The notes beneath the pieces are model-generated. The model searched no databases and was not told where the DNA came from. It saw nothing but the letters and a program-made list of their open reading frames with translations. From positions 4,655,001-4,719,000 of the forward strand of contig WOAB01000589.1 in the NCBI GenBank assembly GCA_027886185.1: DNA of 64,000 nucleotides. Reading direction: 5' to 3'. Shown here in pieces: positions 33,225-43,566 of the stretch. Both the position numbers and the translations under genes were made by a program. This DNA comes from Rheum nobile (lineage: Eukaryota; Streptophyta; Magnoliopsida; Caryophyllales; Polygonaceae). Each line of letters starts with the position of its first letter. Within the stretch, counting starts at the first letter, position 1.

Positions 33225-33775
33225 CAGTGGCGGATCTAGAACTTAATTCAAGGGGGGTTAGAGTTTTGTATATTTTTCACTTCATAAATTGACATTTATA
33301 TTAATATTTTAAAATTACAAAAAATATTAGATTGACCTATTGAAAATTGATTAATTCATGTAGTATAAACTCTATTTTTTAGCGTTTTGAAAAATTATTT
33401 GAATAATGTAAGATTTTCAATTTTTGTGTTAATAAAAAATTAAAAGAAAAATAAAAAACAAAAGAGAAATAAACATGCTTAATAAACACAAAGATTTTAA
33501 TAAAGCAATTAAAACTCAAATTTTTAACAAAAGTAGAAAAAAAAGGTTGGGGAAGGTATTTGAACCCATGACCTTTAGCTTTTTCCACACAAGTTCCAAG
33601 ACAAATACCACTAGGCCAATGCATTTTTCTTGTCATTTACTTATAATTTTGTATATACATAATGAAAATTCAAAAGAGGACTTAATCAAAAATTCAACAT
33701 ATTATAAGGGATTTACAGGGGGAAGCGGAGGTTGCCCCCCCCCCCCCCCCCCCCCCCCTTGTAGATCCGCCCCTG
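33225..33775. mobile_element. hAT2: 551-bp non-autonomous hAT nested in hAT3
   Basis: Left end CAGTGGCGGATCTAGAAC; right end, read inwards, CAGGGGCGGATCTACAAG followed by a G24 tract. Flanked by CATATGGG (33217-33224 and 33776-33783). The two ends correspond to the right and left ends of hAT1 respectively, so hAT2 is a deletion derivative or relative of the hAT1 family, inserted in the opposite orientation. Confidence 0.93.
33549..33626 (-). other. tRNA-like A-box/B-box arrangement inside hAT2
   Basis: On the minus strand, TTGGCCTAGTGGTA (A-box-like) lies about 55 bp before GGGTTCAAATACC (B-box-like), the spacing of an internal RNA polymerase III promoter. The element around it has no tRNA cloverleaf. 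It may be a remnant of a SINE or tRNA. Confidence 0.4.
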
Positions 33776-33869
33776 CATATGGGCTAGGTGAAAATTGGGC
33801 CCCCAAAAATTTGGGGGCCTTGTTCAAAATAATTGGTTGGACCCTATAAGGGTCGGGCCTGCCAGGGAT

Positions 33870-34155
33870 GACTTGTTGGGTATTCTCTTGGATTCAAATT
33901 CTCAAAATGATGATGACAAGCTTTGTAGTACTAAGAATAAGTATAAGCAAAAGATCAAAATCACAACCAAAGAGCAAATAGACTAGTGCAAGTTGTTCTA
34001 CCTTGCGGGTCAAGACACCACCTCCACCTTGTTGACATGGACCATGATCTTGCTTGCAAAGCACCAAGATTGGCAAGCCAGGGCTCAAGACCAAGTCCGC
34101 CATGTATGTGCCACCATGAATCCTGATTTCGAGGACTTGAACCACTGCAAAATAG
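33870..34155 (+). pseudogene. P450 remnant: H/I-helix exon
   Basis: Reads DDLLGILLDSN, a Lys-rich linker, a stop (TAG at 33984-33986), then CKLFYLAGQDTTSTLLTW with the conserved I-helix AGxDTT, and HQDWQARAQDQVR, as in CYP72-clan enzymes. A GT at about 34156 may be the original splice donor. Confidence 0.88.
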
Positions 34156-34242
34156 TAAGTAAAGTAACCATGTATTTCTTGGTAGACCATAATTTACATT
34201 ACAAGTGTTCATGATCACTTTATCAGTTACTAACGAACAATT

Positions 34243-34381
34243 TGGGAGGAAAAATTGCCTTTTCTATTACTAATAAAGAGTATATATACAAGCTGCACAT
34301 AGCTAAACTTGGGCCTCAATAAAACTGAACTAAAAGGATAGCAATACATCTTATATACATGATATAATATATACTATATTA
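34243..34381 (-). repeat. Copia B 3' LTR, short
   Basis: About 139 bp immediately downstream of the polypurine tract (minus-strand GAGGGGGGG, 34382-34390). The outer end is TGGGAGGA on the plus strand; the inner end has lost the canonical TG and now reads TAATATAG. The 5' partner is absent, so the length is an estimate. Confidence 0.55.
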
Positions 34382-34388
34382 CCCCCCC

Positions 34389-34911
34389 TCAAGTTGGAGC
34401 ATGTGGATCACGAATGTCCAACTTGCCCACTAAATAATGAAATTGTTGAGAACCAAGGGCTTTTGTGAGAATGTTGGCTGGCTGTGAATGATTCTGAATA
34501 TGAGCAGTGGAGATCGTGTCGGATTGGAGGAGATCACGGATAAAATGACAGTCTACTTCAATGTGCTTGGTGCGATCATGAAACATCGTATTAGCAACAA
34601 TGTGGAGAGCGGCTTGACTGTCACAAAACAAGTGCACAAGACCAGTGTGGTGGACACCAAGAGACTTCGATAGCGCCTTCAATCAAATCAACTCACAACA
34701 AGTACTGCCATAGCACGGTATTCGACTTCATCAGAGGACCGAGAGACCGTTTGTTGCTTTTTAATTTTCCAAGAAATAGGAGAATCCCCAATTTTACAAA
34801 GTATCATGTGATAGATTGACGAGTAAGAGGACAAGCTGCGTAATTAGAGTCACAGAAAGCACGAAGCTGGAGAGAGCTATCCCGAGAAAAAAAGACACCT
34901 TGTCTAGGCCG
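34389..34911 (-). pseudogene. Copia B RNase H and C-terminal end
   Basis: Reads QGVFFSRDSSLQLRAFCDSN near 34890, SWKIKKQQTVSRSSDEVEYRAMA near 34760, then LFCDSQAALHIVANT and RTKHIEVDCHFIRD, a normal copia RNase H. The usual SSAEAEYRA is SSDEVEYRA here. Several stops are present; the last 97 codons (34682-34389) are open. Confidence 0.85.
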
Positions 34912-34916
34912 ACTTT

Positions 34917-37861
34917 TGTAATATCCCACTTAAATTAGAAGGGTAATATGGTAATTTTAATTTGATAGTATAAAATTTATGAAATTTATTTTATTTCTTT
35001 TAGAAGAGTAATTTAAATTTTCATTAACTTAAGATCAAAAGTTAGGTTAAGATAATTTTGTACAAATTATCAAATGGGTAATCATAATATGGGTAGAAAT
35101 AACCAATTAAGTATAACCATGAATGTGGTTTTGAGAATTTTTAGATATAATAATAAAGGTTATAGAGTTATTATGTTTATCCATGAAGGGATAAAATAAT
35201 ACTTAACCTAGTAGGTTACCTCTTTAAGCCATGAATTATTTAAATTATGTTAACTTATGTTAATATTAATTTAAATAAAATTATCTTGTTAAGCATAAAT
35301 TATTTAAAGAAAGAATAATAGAATGTTAATTAAAACATGGTTAAGTTTATAAAATAATGTAACTTAGCCTTAAAGATACCTAATTCAATTTTTCCTTCAA
35401 CTTAAATTTGGGTTAAAATGTATAAATAAACTTAGGATAAGTTATAATTAAGTTTGGCTAAATTGTGTAATTTTTAAAAGTTAAAGTAAGGACATTTTTG
35501 CCACAACTTGAAAAGTTGGGCAAAAAAGCGTAGTTAAGGCAAAAGTAGGGGGCGTGTGTAATTAAGGGGAATGGTCATCTTCAACCTCCAACCAAAGGAT
35601 GAAGAAAACACAGCTCCTCCAAGCCTCTTCCATGGCGGATTTCGGTCTGTTTTTCGACCCGATTGGCCAAATTAAATCATGGGCATTGAAGAGGATGATC
35701 TTGTGCATTAAACCGCTCCATCAATTGGGATTAATTTGGGCTAAATCAACAGGATTTTATCCGGGAAGCAAGAATGTGGTTCGAACCATGCAAATTGAAG
35801 TCTTCAAAATTCGTCCTCATCCGATTGAATTGGGAGGCGATTCTTGTGGGATTATGTCGAGGACATTCAAGGCTACATTAGCCCTAGTTCACCCAATTCA
35901 TCCAATTTCTTCCCAAACTCAAGAACCCTAACCGAGTTTTTCGTGGCTGTTCATCCAAGGAATTAGCCCTCTTCCTAACTTCGTTTTTGCAATTGGTGGC
36001 ATCCCTAGAACCACCAAGGAGTCCTCTTAAAAAGCCATCAAACCCCAGCCCCAGTGGTGGTCCGACGAAGGTGAACATCTCCATTTTCCAGCGTGTGTCA
36101 ATCCACGACTTCGGTAATGGTTCGACCGTGTAATCATTTGGATTTTGGCTTTGATTTTTGATTAATATTGGTTAATTAATCTAGATTAGATAAAAATTTA
36201 TATTTGGCCAAATTAATTTTATTTGGATTAAATAAAATTAAATTAGAATTTTTGGGAATATTATCTTGTATTATGAATAGTTAAATTATAACTCTTCATC
36301 TAGATAATATTTTGAGTTGGAAATTATTAGGGTTATAAATAAATTATTGGATCAATTTATTTATGATATGATTATTTAGAATATATGACTAATTGATTTT
36401 TAGTATCGTATAAATAATCGTTTTATCGAAAAGCCTTAAAAATTGATATATTTAGAGTTAAATAAATTCAATTAGAAACCGAGACATGTACCCTTCAAAT
36501 TTTGATATTGAATAAATTATCTAATTATAATTTATTTATTTTGTGTGATTTGGGTACGTCTCGGAATCGCTTTTGGAACGAAATCAAAGCAGAAAGTTAT
36601 TTTGCTACTCGGAAACAACCGTTCTCGTTATACCGTTCATCTTCTTCGTGATTCAAGACAAGTGGCATTTCGCTTTTGTAATTTATTCCATATTCATCTT
36701 AATTGACAATGAATCGATTGTGCTATTAAGTTGGGATAAATATTCTTAATTTTCATTTGGCAACTTGTGTGTTAAATTGGTGTGTAAATGAACCTTATTA
36801 TTATGTTGTATTTTTGCTAGCAACGACCCTTATATATATAATATATAATACTATTATAGGGTACTAGATCAACTTTGGTGTGGATTTGTTGTGCATTTGG
36901 TGTGGATTTATATACTGCATAGTTCGAGTATTCGTAAGAACGCTATTTACCTTGCGAGGTTTAGCTGTTTCTTTATAACTTGTATTATGAGGATTATTGC
37001 CCTAATACTTTTGGACATGACCTACCCTCATTGCAAGATTGATGTGGATTAAAAGCTTTAACGTAAATGCACATTTTGGAATTAAATAAGATAAGTGTTG
37101 TTTTGCACATAATTAATATACCCTCGGGTGAGAAGTACAACGTGGAATCCGCTCGGTCTCTTATCTAAAGTAAGTCCCCTTTCCAATATGGATTCACATT
37201 ATGCGGTGAGGTTGTCGATGACCCAAATATTCAATGAGGCGTTTTCAAAAACTTTGTGTGATAAATATAATGATCCTAAACAAATTCATTAATTTTCCAT
37301 AAGACTCATTTCCGTTGGAGTCTTCTTTCGGAGCATGTCTCTTTTTATCGTTTCAGTGAGAGTATTCGAGTTATGCATCGTCTACCGACTATTATTCAAG
37401 AGATAATGATAGTACTGGATACAATCACAAGAATCATTCTATTTTTCACCCTTGCATAGTCTTTCATTAGACTAATCAACCGTTCATTTTCCTTGCATGG
37501 TTGGCTGGTGTCATTCGTCCTATACAGCACATCAATGGTTGGTCCTAGACGATTTGAAGTAACAATCGAAGACGAAGACTTGCAATTGAAGGTTATGTTC
37601 TAATGTAATATTAAGATGTTTTGAAGTCTTCCGTTGTATTGTAATTTCGATTGTAAAACTTATCTTCTCAATTTACAAGGAAAGATTTCAATAAAGGTTT
37701 AAGTATTTATTTCCAAAGTCTTCCGCTATTTACTCTATTATTACTTAATGTTCATTTATTTATTTAAGCTCAAGTTCTGATTAAAGCCTAGGGTGACTTT
37801 GGACATTAAAGTCTGAGGTCACTGACGTGTGGCACTATCGACGTAAGTCAGCGGTGTTACA
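34917..37861 (+). mobile_element. Full-length Gy1-family solo LTR inside Copia B
   Basis: Begins TGTAATATCCCACTTAAATT, ends CGGTGTTACA, 2945 bp. It is flanked by ACTTT (34912-34916 and 37862-37866), and copia coding sequence resumes either side. It gives the best complete LTR of this family and shows what the Gy1 5' LTR has lost. No coding region inside. Confidence 0.93.
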
Positions 37862-37866
37862 ACTTT

Positions 37867-39120
37867 TGAGATAATGAAGGACACAGATAGCATCATCCCA
37901 ATGATCAACTATATGAGCCTGCATAACCTGTGCAAGAGTATGAATAACATAAAATATCTCAAGATGAGTAATAGTGAGATAAATCAACCGACCAACTAAT
38001 CGTCAATAGCAGTCAAGAGCATCAAATGGAGGAGCAGACGTAAGTGGAAGCTTGTGATTTTACTCCATGAGAAAATCACAAGGTTTAGAGCCAAGCAGAC
38101 CAACCTTAGATAAGATATCAAGAGTGTACTTGCACTAAGACAACCAAAAGATGAACGAGCAATCTGAATCGCAAGAAAATATTGTAGTGGACAAAGATCG
38201 TTCATGTGAAAACAAGAGCTTAGTTGAGATGTGAACTTAGCAATGACAGCCGAATCATTTCCAGTGATGATAAGATCGTCGACATAAACAAGCACATACA
38301 TAGCACACCGGGTTGAGAGTAAGAAAATAGAGAATAGTCATCATGACACTGAACAAAGCCAAACATTCACAAGGCTGCTGCCAACTTAGAAAACCAATAA
38401 CTCGGTACCTGACGAACCCCATACAAAGACCGATTCAAGAGACAAACTTTGCCCGCGGAAGAAGTATTAAATCCATGAGGAGGTTTCATGTAAACCTCGT
38501 CATCTAAATCACCGTTTAATAGGCATTATAGACATCCATTTGGTGAAGGTCCCAACCCTGAACGGTTGCAACTGCAAGAAAATTACGAACACAAACCATC
38601 TTTGCAACCAGAGCAAATGTCTCATTGTAATCAATACTTGCTTTCTGATTGTTGCCGAGTACAACCAAGCGAGCTTTGTAACGTTCAATAGACCCATTAG
38701 AGTTATACTTGATCTGGAAAACCTACATAAATCCAATAGATTTCTTCTCTGGAGGAAGATCAACAAGAGTCCAGGTACCATTACGCTCAAGAGCATCAAT
38801 TTCAGCCTTCATAGCTTCCCTCCAATTAGGATTCCGAACGACCTCAAAGAAATTAGTGGGTCCATGTCCAGCAGTAACATTAGCTAGAAAACCAACATAA
38901 CTAGGGAAAAATCGATTACAAATGTAATAATTAACTATGGGATAGGATGTACCTAATGAAGTTGAAGGACTTGATGAACAAGACAATGAAGTTTTCTGGA
39001 GTCGAACAGTATTGCAGATATAGTCATGAAGCTTTACCGAGGGAGCCCAAACGCGGGTGCTACGACGGGAAGAGGAAGATGGAGGTGGTTGTATGGCTAG
39101 AGCGGAAGAAGGAGGCAAAG
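37867..39120 (-). pseudogene. Copia B reverse transcriptase
   Basis: Starts with the inter-domain stretch before FFEVVRNPNWREAM and DALERNGTWTLVDLP (39118-38723). It continues in other frames (38799-38509) and reaches the catalytic box YVDDLIITG (about 38270) in the frame 38301-37996. Both catalytic Asp residues are kept. Multiple stops and frameshifts make it inactive. Confidence 0.87.
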
Positions 39121-40275
39121 GGCTCCCCTTAACATCATCTGGTGGTGGCGAGGAGGAAGTTGAGCTAGGAGGTGTGGCTGTGGTACTGTCTGTGGCATCA
39201 TAAATGGACAGATGTGGGCAGGAATTGGATGGGAAGACTCGATTTCAATAAGATCGGTATAGGGAAAATGAGTTTCATAAAAAAACCATGTCAAGACTTA
39301 TTAAAATGTCATTTGTTGTAATGTCAAGGACACGCCACCCATTTTGACCCTTAGGATAACCAAGAAAAACACATCTTCGGGCACGAGAATCAAACTTGTT
39401 GGGATCTCGGGGTATTTGTGAGGCATAACATAAGCACCCAAATGTCCTAAGATGATTGAATTTGGGGGAACAACCATAGAGGATTTTGTATGGCGTTTTG
39501 TGATGATGGAGTGGGGTATGGGTTTGATTAATAAGATATCTGATTGTGAGAATTGACTCGCCCCAAAAAATCGAGGGGTAGGTTGGCCTGGAAACGTAGA
39601 GCACGAGAAACATCAAGGATATGGCGATGTTTTCTCTCAACCCAACCATTTTGTTGAGGCATACCAACACAAGAGGTTTCAAAATTAATGCCAGCCATAC
39701 TGATCAAAGAAGGAACGCAAGCATGTAAATTATGTCTCATTGTTGCTGCAAAAACACTTAGTAGATTTGCCAAATTGGCGTTGAGTCATGGCACAATATT
39801 TGGGAATAAGAAGAAACATTTGTTTTATTATCCATAAGAAATATCCAAACCTAGCAAGAACAATCGTCAACTATATTCAGAAAGTAACTAGCCCCAGACA
39901 AGGAAATAGTACAATAAGGACCCCATACATCACAATGAACCAAATCAAAAATTTCAGAAGCATGAGACTCACTATAGCAGGGAAAGAAAAACAGATTTGT
40001 TTTGCCCGATGACAACTATCACACGGGTCCAACTGACCATTTATTTTGACACTAGGAAAAAATTGAAGGATATACAAGGACAGATGACCCAAATGGCGAT
40101 GCCAAAGAGAGGCGGAATCACTCTCCACTCAGAAAGAACATGCTGAAGGTATAGTTGCACGAAACCATTACACTCCATTGCACTCCTCACCCGCTCCAAT
40201 CAACGTCATCAAAGTGCGGTCTTGTAAGACGCGTAGTTTATCAGTCAAGGTCACAATGCACTCATGAGTCTTTGT
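39121..40275 (-). pseudogene. Copia B integrase with GAG-pre-integrase region
   Basis: From about 40265 the minus strand reads VLQDRTLMTLIGAGEECNGV, then LWHRHLGHLS and CDSCHRAKQ (zinc-binding H-H-C-C). The core follows (VMYGV; MPQQNGWVERKHRHI near 39650, where copia elements carry the catalytic Glu), then the C-terminal PKFNHLRTFGCLCY and RRCVFLGYPKGQNGW (39682-39275). Frameshifts separate the parts. Confidence 0.87.
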
Positions 40276-40379
40276 CATGGCTTCATTTGACCACAACGGG
40301 GGATACACCATGAATTCGTCATCCCACGGGTTTGAGTCCCAACCCCCTTGACGTATAATCTTCTGCTTAGTCCTTTAGT

Positions 40380-40956
40380 CAAAAGATCTGCAATGTTTCT
40401 CTTTGTCTCACATACTCCAAACTGTGTACACCATTCGTTATTAGTTGTCTCATCGTTTCATGTCTAGCTCAAATGTGTCTCTTCTTGCCATTATAAGCAT
40501 TGTTGATAGCTACACAAATAGCATATTGTGAGTCACACTGTAGAGAAATAGGAGGACTTCGACGCCTCCACAATGGTAAATCATCCAATAAGCTTCTAAA
40601 CCACTCAACCTTTTGACCTGCTAGTCTAAAACTATGAACTCATATTCCATAGTAAATCTAGCAATACAAGTCTACTTAGAAGACTTCCAAGAAATAGCAC
40701 CACCACATAATGTAAAAACATAACCACTAGTGGAGCTAACTTCATCATTATCAGTAATCAAATTTGCATCACAATATCCCCCTAACACTTGAGGGTAACC
40801 AACAAAGTGCAAACCCCAATCAATAGTGCCTTTCATATATCTCAATAATCTATTAAGTGCACACCAATGTTCCTTACTAGGGTTATGAGTATACCGACAA
40901 AGTCTACTAACTACATGCGCAATTTCAGGCCGAGTACAATTCATTAGAAACATCAA
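40380..40956 (-). pseudogene. Copia A RNase H
   Basis: Reads RPEIAHVVSRLCRYTHNPS, LLRYMKGTIDWGLHF, GGYCDANL and SSTSGYVFTLCGGAISWKS (40956-40672). Beyond a gap the end QCDSQYAICVAINNAYNGK and a broken copia C-terminus (QIF-LKD, then SRGLGLKPV) run to about 40340. Confidence 0.82.
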
Positions 40957-41016
40957 ACTCCCTATTACCTTAGCATATTCATTTTGTGATACATTATCAC
41001 CACAATTCTTCTTTAA

Positions 41017-41446
41017 TTACATGCTTCCATCATAAGGAGTTATCACTGGCACCACATCAAATTCATTAAATTTCTTTAATTCATTCTCTACATAATGTGG
41101 TTGAGATATAGTGAATCCCTTTTCAGCTCTAGTGACTTCAACACCTAGAATCACATCAGCTTCCCCTAAGTTCTTCATATCAAATCGAGAAGACAAAAAT
41201 AGTTTGGTCGTGTTTATAACATTAATGTGTGTCCCAAAAATCTGCATGTCATCAACATATACACATAAAATCACACAATCAACACCAAACATTTTTTGAG
41301 TAAACACAAGCATCAGAACCATTGACCTTGAAACTAAAGCTAAGAATAGTTTTATGAAACTTTTCATACCACAGCTTTGGTGCTTGCTTCAATCCATAGA
41401 GTGACTTTTTCAGTTTGCACACTTGGTTTTCCTTTCTTGGAACCAC
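41017..41446 (-). pseudogene. Copia A reverse transcriptase, C-terminal half
   Basis: CKLKKSLYGLKQAPKLWYEKF is readable up to the solo LTR boundary, followed by VILCVYVDDMQIFGT (catalytic YVDD intact), LFLSSRFDMKNLGEADVILG and the region up to the end at 41017. It continues the N-terminal part at 42243. Confidence 0.87.
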
Positions 41447-41451
41447 ACACC

Positions 41452-42237
41452 TGATGTGACCTTGTCCGATGGAAAGACCACAAATCGTTGTCAAGGATCG
41501 CTTGAATGCGTATTGGGGTGAACAACTCTTCGGAAGGGGGAGAAGTGGGTGTTCGGTGGACTGTGGGGGGTGTTCGGAACACAGTGGACTGTGGAGACAC
41601 AACAGACTGGATGGAGATGTGGCGGTGATGGGTGGAGGCGCGGCGGTGGAAGTGCAGCGAGCGGAGGCGGAAGTGGTGGTGAGAGGGCAGTGGCCGAGAG
41701 GGTAAAGGTGGATGGAGGCAGCCGTGAGAACTAGAGTTAGGGTTTGTGGAGTGTTGGTTGCGGATAGTGATGGATAGATCTGGGTAACCGAGTTAACGTG
41801 CCAGGATAATTCACTAGAAACGCGTTAACTGAATCGATGCGCCAGAATAGTTCGACTAGGAAACGCAAGGATTGTTGACGTCGGGGCCCGGGGTTTAAGG
41901 AGTTTACTCGACTTGAACTTAGGCTTGAATTGACGTAAACTGAAAAGGAAGACAAGAGTTCCTATATATACTAGAGAGTTGACCTAATGGGCCAGACTCT
42001 CTAGTTACTAACTCTGCCGGCCCATTTAACATAAATGGAAACCACCCAGAACTAGTAGCTACTAAAAATAGAAATACTGTAAATAGAAAGTACTAAGGTA
42101 GTAATGTCTGGAAATAGCAAGACTAGAAAGTCTCCTAAATCTAACTCGGAATGGATGTAGCTATAGAGGAGTCTCAAGGCGGATGTCTCATGGTGTCTTC
42201 CTCCTCTGTAGCTGACATGGAGGGCAGGGTCACATCA
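41452..42237. mobile_element. Solo LTR inserted in Copia A reverse transcriptase
   Basis: Begins TGATGTGACC and ends GGGTCACATCA, a 10-bp inverted repeat at the tips. Flanked by ACACC (41447-41451 and 42238-42242), with reverse-transcriptase coding sequence on both sides. It is 786 bp with no coding region; the family is unknown, and the orientation is not determined. Confidence 0.9.
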
Positions 42238-42242
42238 ACACC

Positions 42243-42720
42243 CTAGAGGTTGTTCCATATAAATTTCCTCATTAAGATCACCATTAAAAAAATCAATTTT
42301 AACATCCATTTGATGCACTAGCAACTTATAGCTAGAAGCTAAAGCAAACAATGCATGAATGGTAGATATATTGGTCACATGAGAATAAGTGTCAAAGAAG
42401 TCAATTCCGTGTTTTTGAGTGAGTCCTTTAATAACTAGTATTGCCTTATATCTCTCTACAAAGTCATCTATTTTAAGATTTTTCTTAAAAATCCACTTGC
42501 ATCTAGTGACTTTGTTCTCTTTAGGCATATCAACTAGTTCTATTGTGTGATTAAACATGAAAGTTTCTATTTCACTCTTAATTGCATCTTTCCAGAAAGT
42601 AGCATTCAATGAACTCACAACTTCATCATATGTTTTAGGATCACCCTCTAGCATATGTAGACGAATGAATATCTCATTCAATTCATCATAATCACTGAGT
42701 TCAATCAAGAAAGCAGTCAC
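42243..42720 (-). pseudogene. Copia A reverse transcriptase, N-terminal half
   Basis: Reads ATFWKDAIKSEIETFM, ELVDMPKENKVTRCKWIFK, RYKAILVIKG and VHQMDVKIDFFNGDLNEEIY (fingers and palm; the first catalytic Asp of MDV is present). The following coding sequence is beyond the solo LTR. About 90 bp upstream (to 42806) is copia inter-domain sequence. Confidence 0.87.
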
Positions 42721-42806
42721 AAAATCAAGACCAAAACTAGTTCCTCTCTTTTGTCATTACTCCTCCTAGGTTCAATTTCATCATATTGCACTGAAGGAAA
42801 AGACAT

Positions 42807-43535
42807 AGGAGAACATTGCTAGTAATTTCCTCGACACAATCACATGATTTCCTCCTCCCAATTAATACGGATTTGATCGAATTTTTGAGAATTAATTCCG
42901 ATCGAATCAAATCAACATCATCAGCTTCCCGAGATGAATTTATACGATTCTTTAACCAATTAAGAAGAAATTTGTAGGGTTTTGATTAAGGATTGCTTAT
43001 TCTTCAATGCCCAATCAATGAGATGCGCCAATTTGCACTGATTGGATCGAATTTTTGAATTCAATTGGAACCCTAATTTGAAATAGGGGGTTTGTTCTTC
43101 CCCAATTCACTATCCCTATAATTGCACATGCCCCCTCCCCTTTTAGGCTAAATTACACGTTTTACCCAACATTTCAACTTTTGGCAAAAGCGCCCTTGTT
43201 CCAATACAAAAAATTATAATAAAGTTCCCAAATTTTATTTTAAAATATAATTCTACTTGTGTAGCATTATAACCATAATAATAAACCTGTTTCATCTACA
43301 AAATTATTATAAACTTGTCCAAACTTTATTTTATAACCCTTGTTATACTTAATTAATAATTCCTACACTATATTGTTGTAACCCTTTTGATAATTTGTAC
43401 AAAAAAAATCTTAACATAATTTCTGGACTTAAGTTAATGGAAATTTAAATTACTCTTCTATAAAATAAATAAATTAAACTTCATAACTTTTATTATTATC
43501 AAATAAAATTACAATAATGTCCTTCTAATTTAAGG
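42807..43535 (-). repeat. GyC 3' LTR, truncated
   Basis: Colinear with about 47668-48440 of the 5' LTR. It is cut at 42807, where copia sequence begins. About a dozen terminal bases are missing at the polypurine-tract side (CTAATTTAAGG runs into CCCCTTAAAAA). Confidence 0.75.
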
Positions 43536-43566
43536 CCCCTTAAAAATAGTTTCGACCCCGAAACTA
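43536..43566 (-). other. GyC polypurine tract and preceding stem-loop
   Basis: On the minus strand TTTTTAAGGGG (43536-43546) is preceded by a perfect hairpin TAGTTTCG-GGGT-CGAAACTA (43547-43566). The same arrangement occurs in Gy1 and GyD. Confidence 0.75.

Larger units (their letters stand above)
32950..33861. mobile_element. hAT3: small non-autonomous hAT element in a P450 exon
   Basis: Ends CAGGGCCGTCCCGACC and, reading inwards from the right, CAGGCCCGACCC. Flanked by the 8-bp duplication CCAGGGAT (32942-32949 and 33862-33869). The P450 frame (ARDDLLGILLDSN) is continuous across the duplication once the element is removed. Without the nested hAT2 it is about 350 bp and has no coding capacity. 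Confidence 0.9.
19575..34160 (+). pseudogene. Cytochrome P450 pseudogene, CYP72 clan, split by two hAT insertions
   Basis: P450s are haem-thiolate monooxygenases of the ER membrane; CYP72-clan members act on terpenoids, hormones and other lipophilic compounds. Coding remnants lie in order at 19575-19741, 32158-32222, 32319-32560, about 32905-32949 and 33870-34155. They read GPVATVNVGEAELMKKVL, then RGVVTYD joined across hAT1 to GHKWALHKKLINPAF (C-helix), then LMLPTFYTSC, FVTVNITHC, DDLLGILLDSN and the I-helix oxygen-binding motif AGQDTTS. The N-terminal anchor, the ExxR helix and the haem-binding Cys loop are absent, and several stops and frameshifts are present. The C-helix has Lys where most P450s have Arg (W-ALHK). 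Downstream DNA is replaced by copia element sequence at 34243. This is clearly a dead gene, and the only recognisable host locus in the window. Confidence 0.88.
34243..40275 (-). mobile_element. Copia B: Ty1/copia remnant (integrase, reverse transcriptase, RNase H, 3' LTR)
   Basis: Minus-strand order is integrase (40275-39121), reverse transcriptase (39120-37867), RNase H (34911-34389), polypurine tract (34382-34390), LTR (34381-34243). Integrase before reverse transcriptase is the copia order. gag and the 5' LTR are missing; the element meets Copia A at about 40275. Its RNase H is split by the solo LTR 34917-37861. The 3' LTR abuts P450 intron sequence. Confidence 0.85.
40276..42806 (-). mobile_element. 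Copia A: second Ty1/copia remnant (reverse transcriptase and RNase H)
   Basis: Minus-strand reverse transcriptase N-part 42720-42243 and C-part 41446-41017 are separated only by a solo LTR. RNase H follows (40956 to about 40380). No LTR, gag or integrase was found. It ends at the truncated GyC LTR (42807) upstream and at Copia B (about 40275) downstream, so both ends are broken. Confidence 0.85.

Noticed and set aside
35599..35931. 110-codon plus-strand frame as a host gene
   Set aside because: It lies inside the Gy1-family solo LTR, and similar positions in other LTR copies do not keep the frame.
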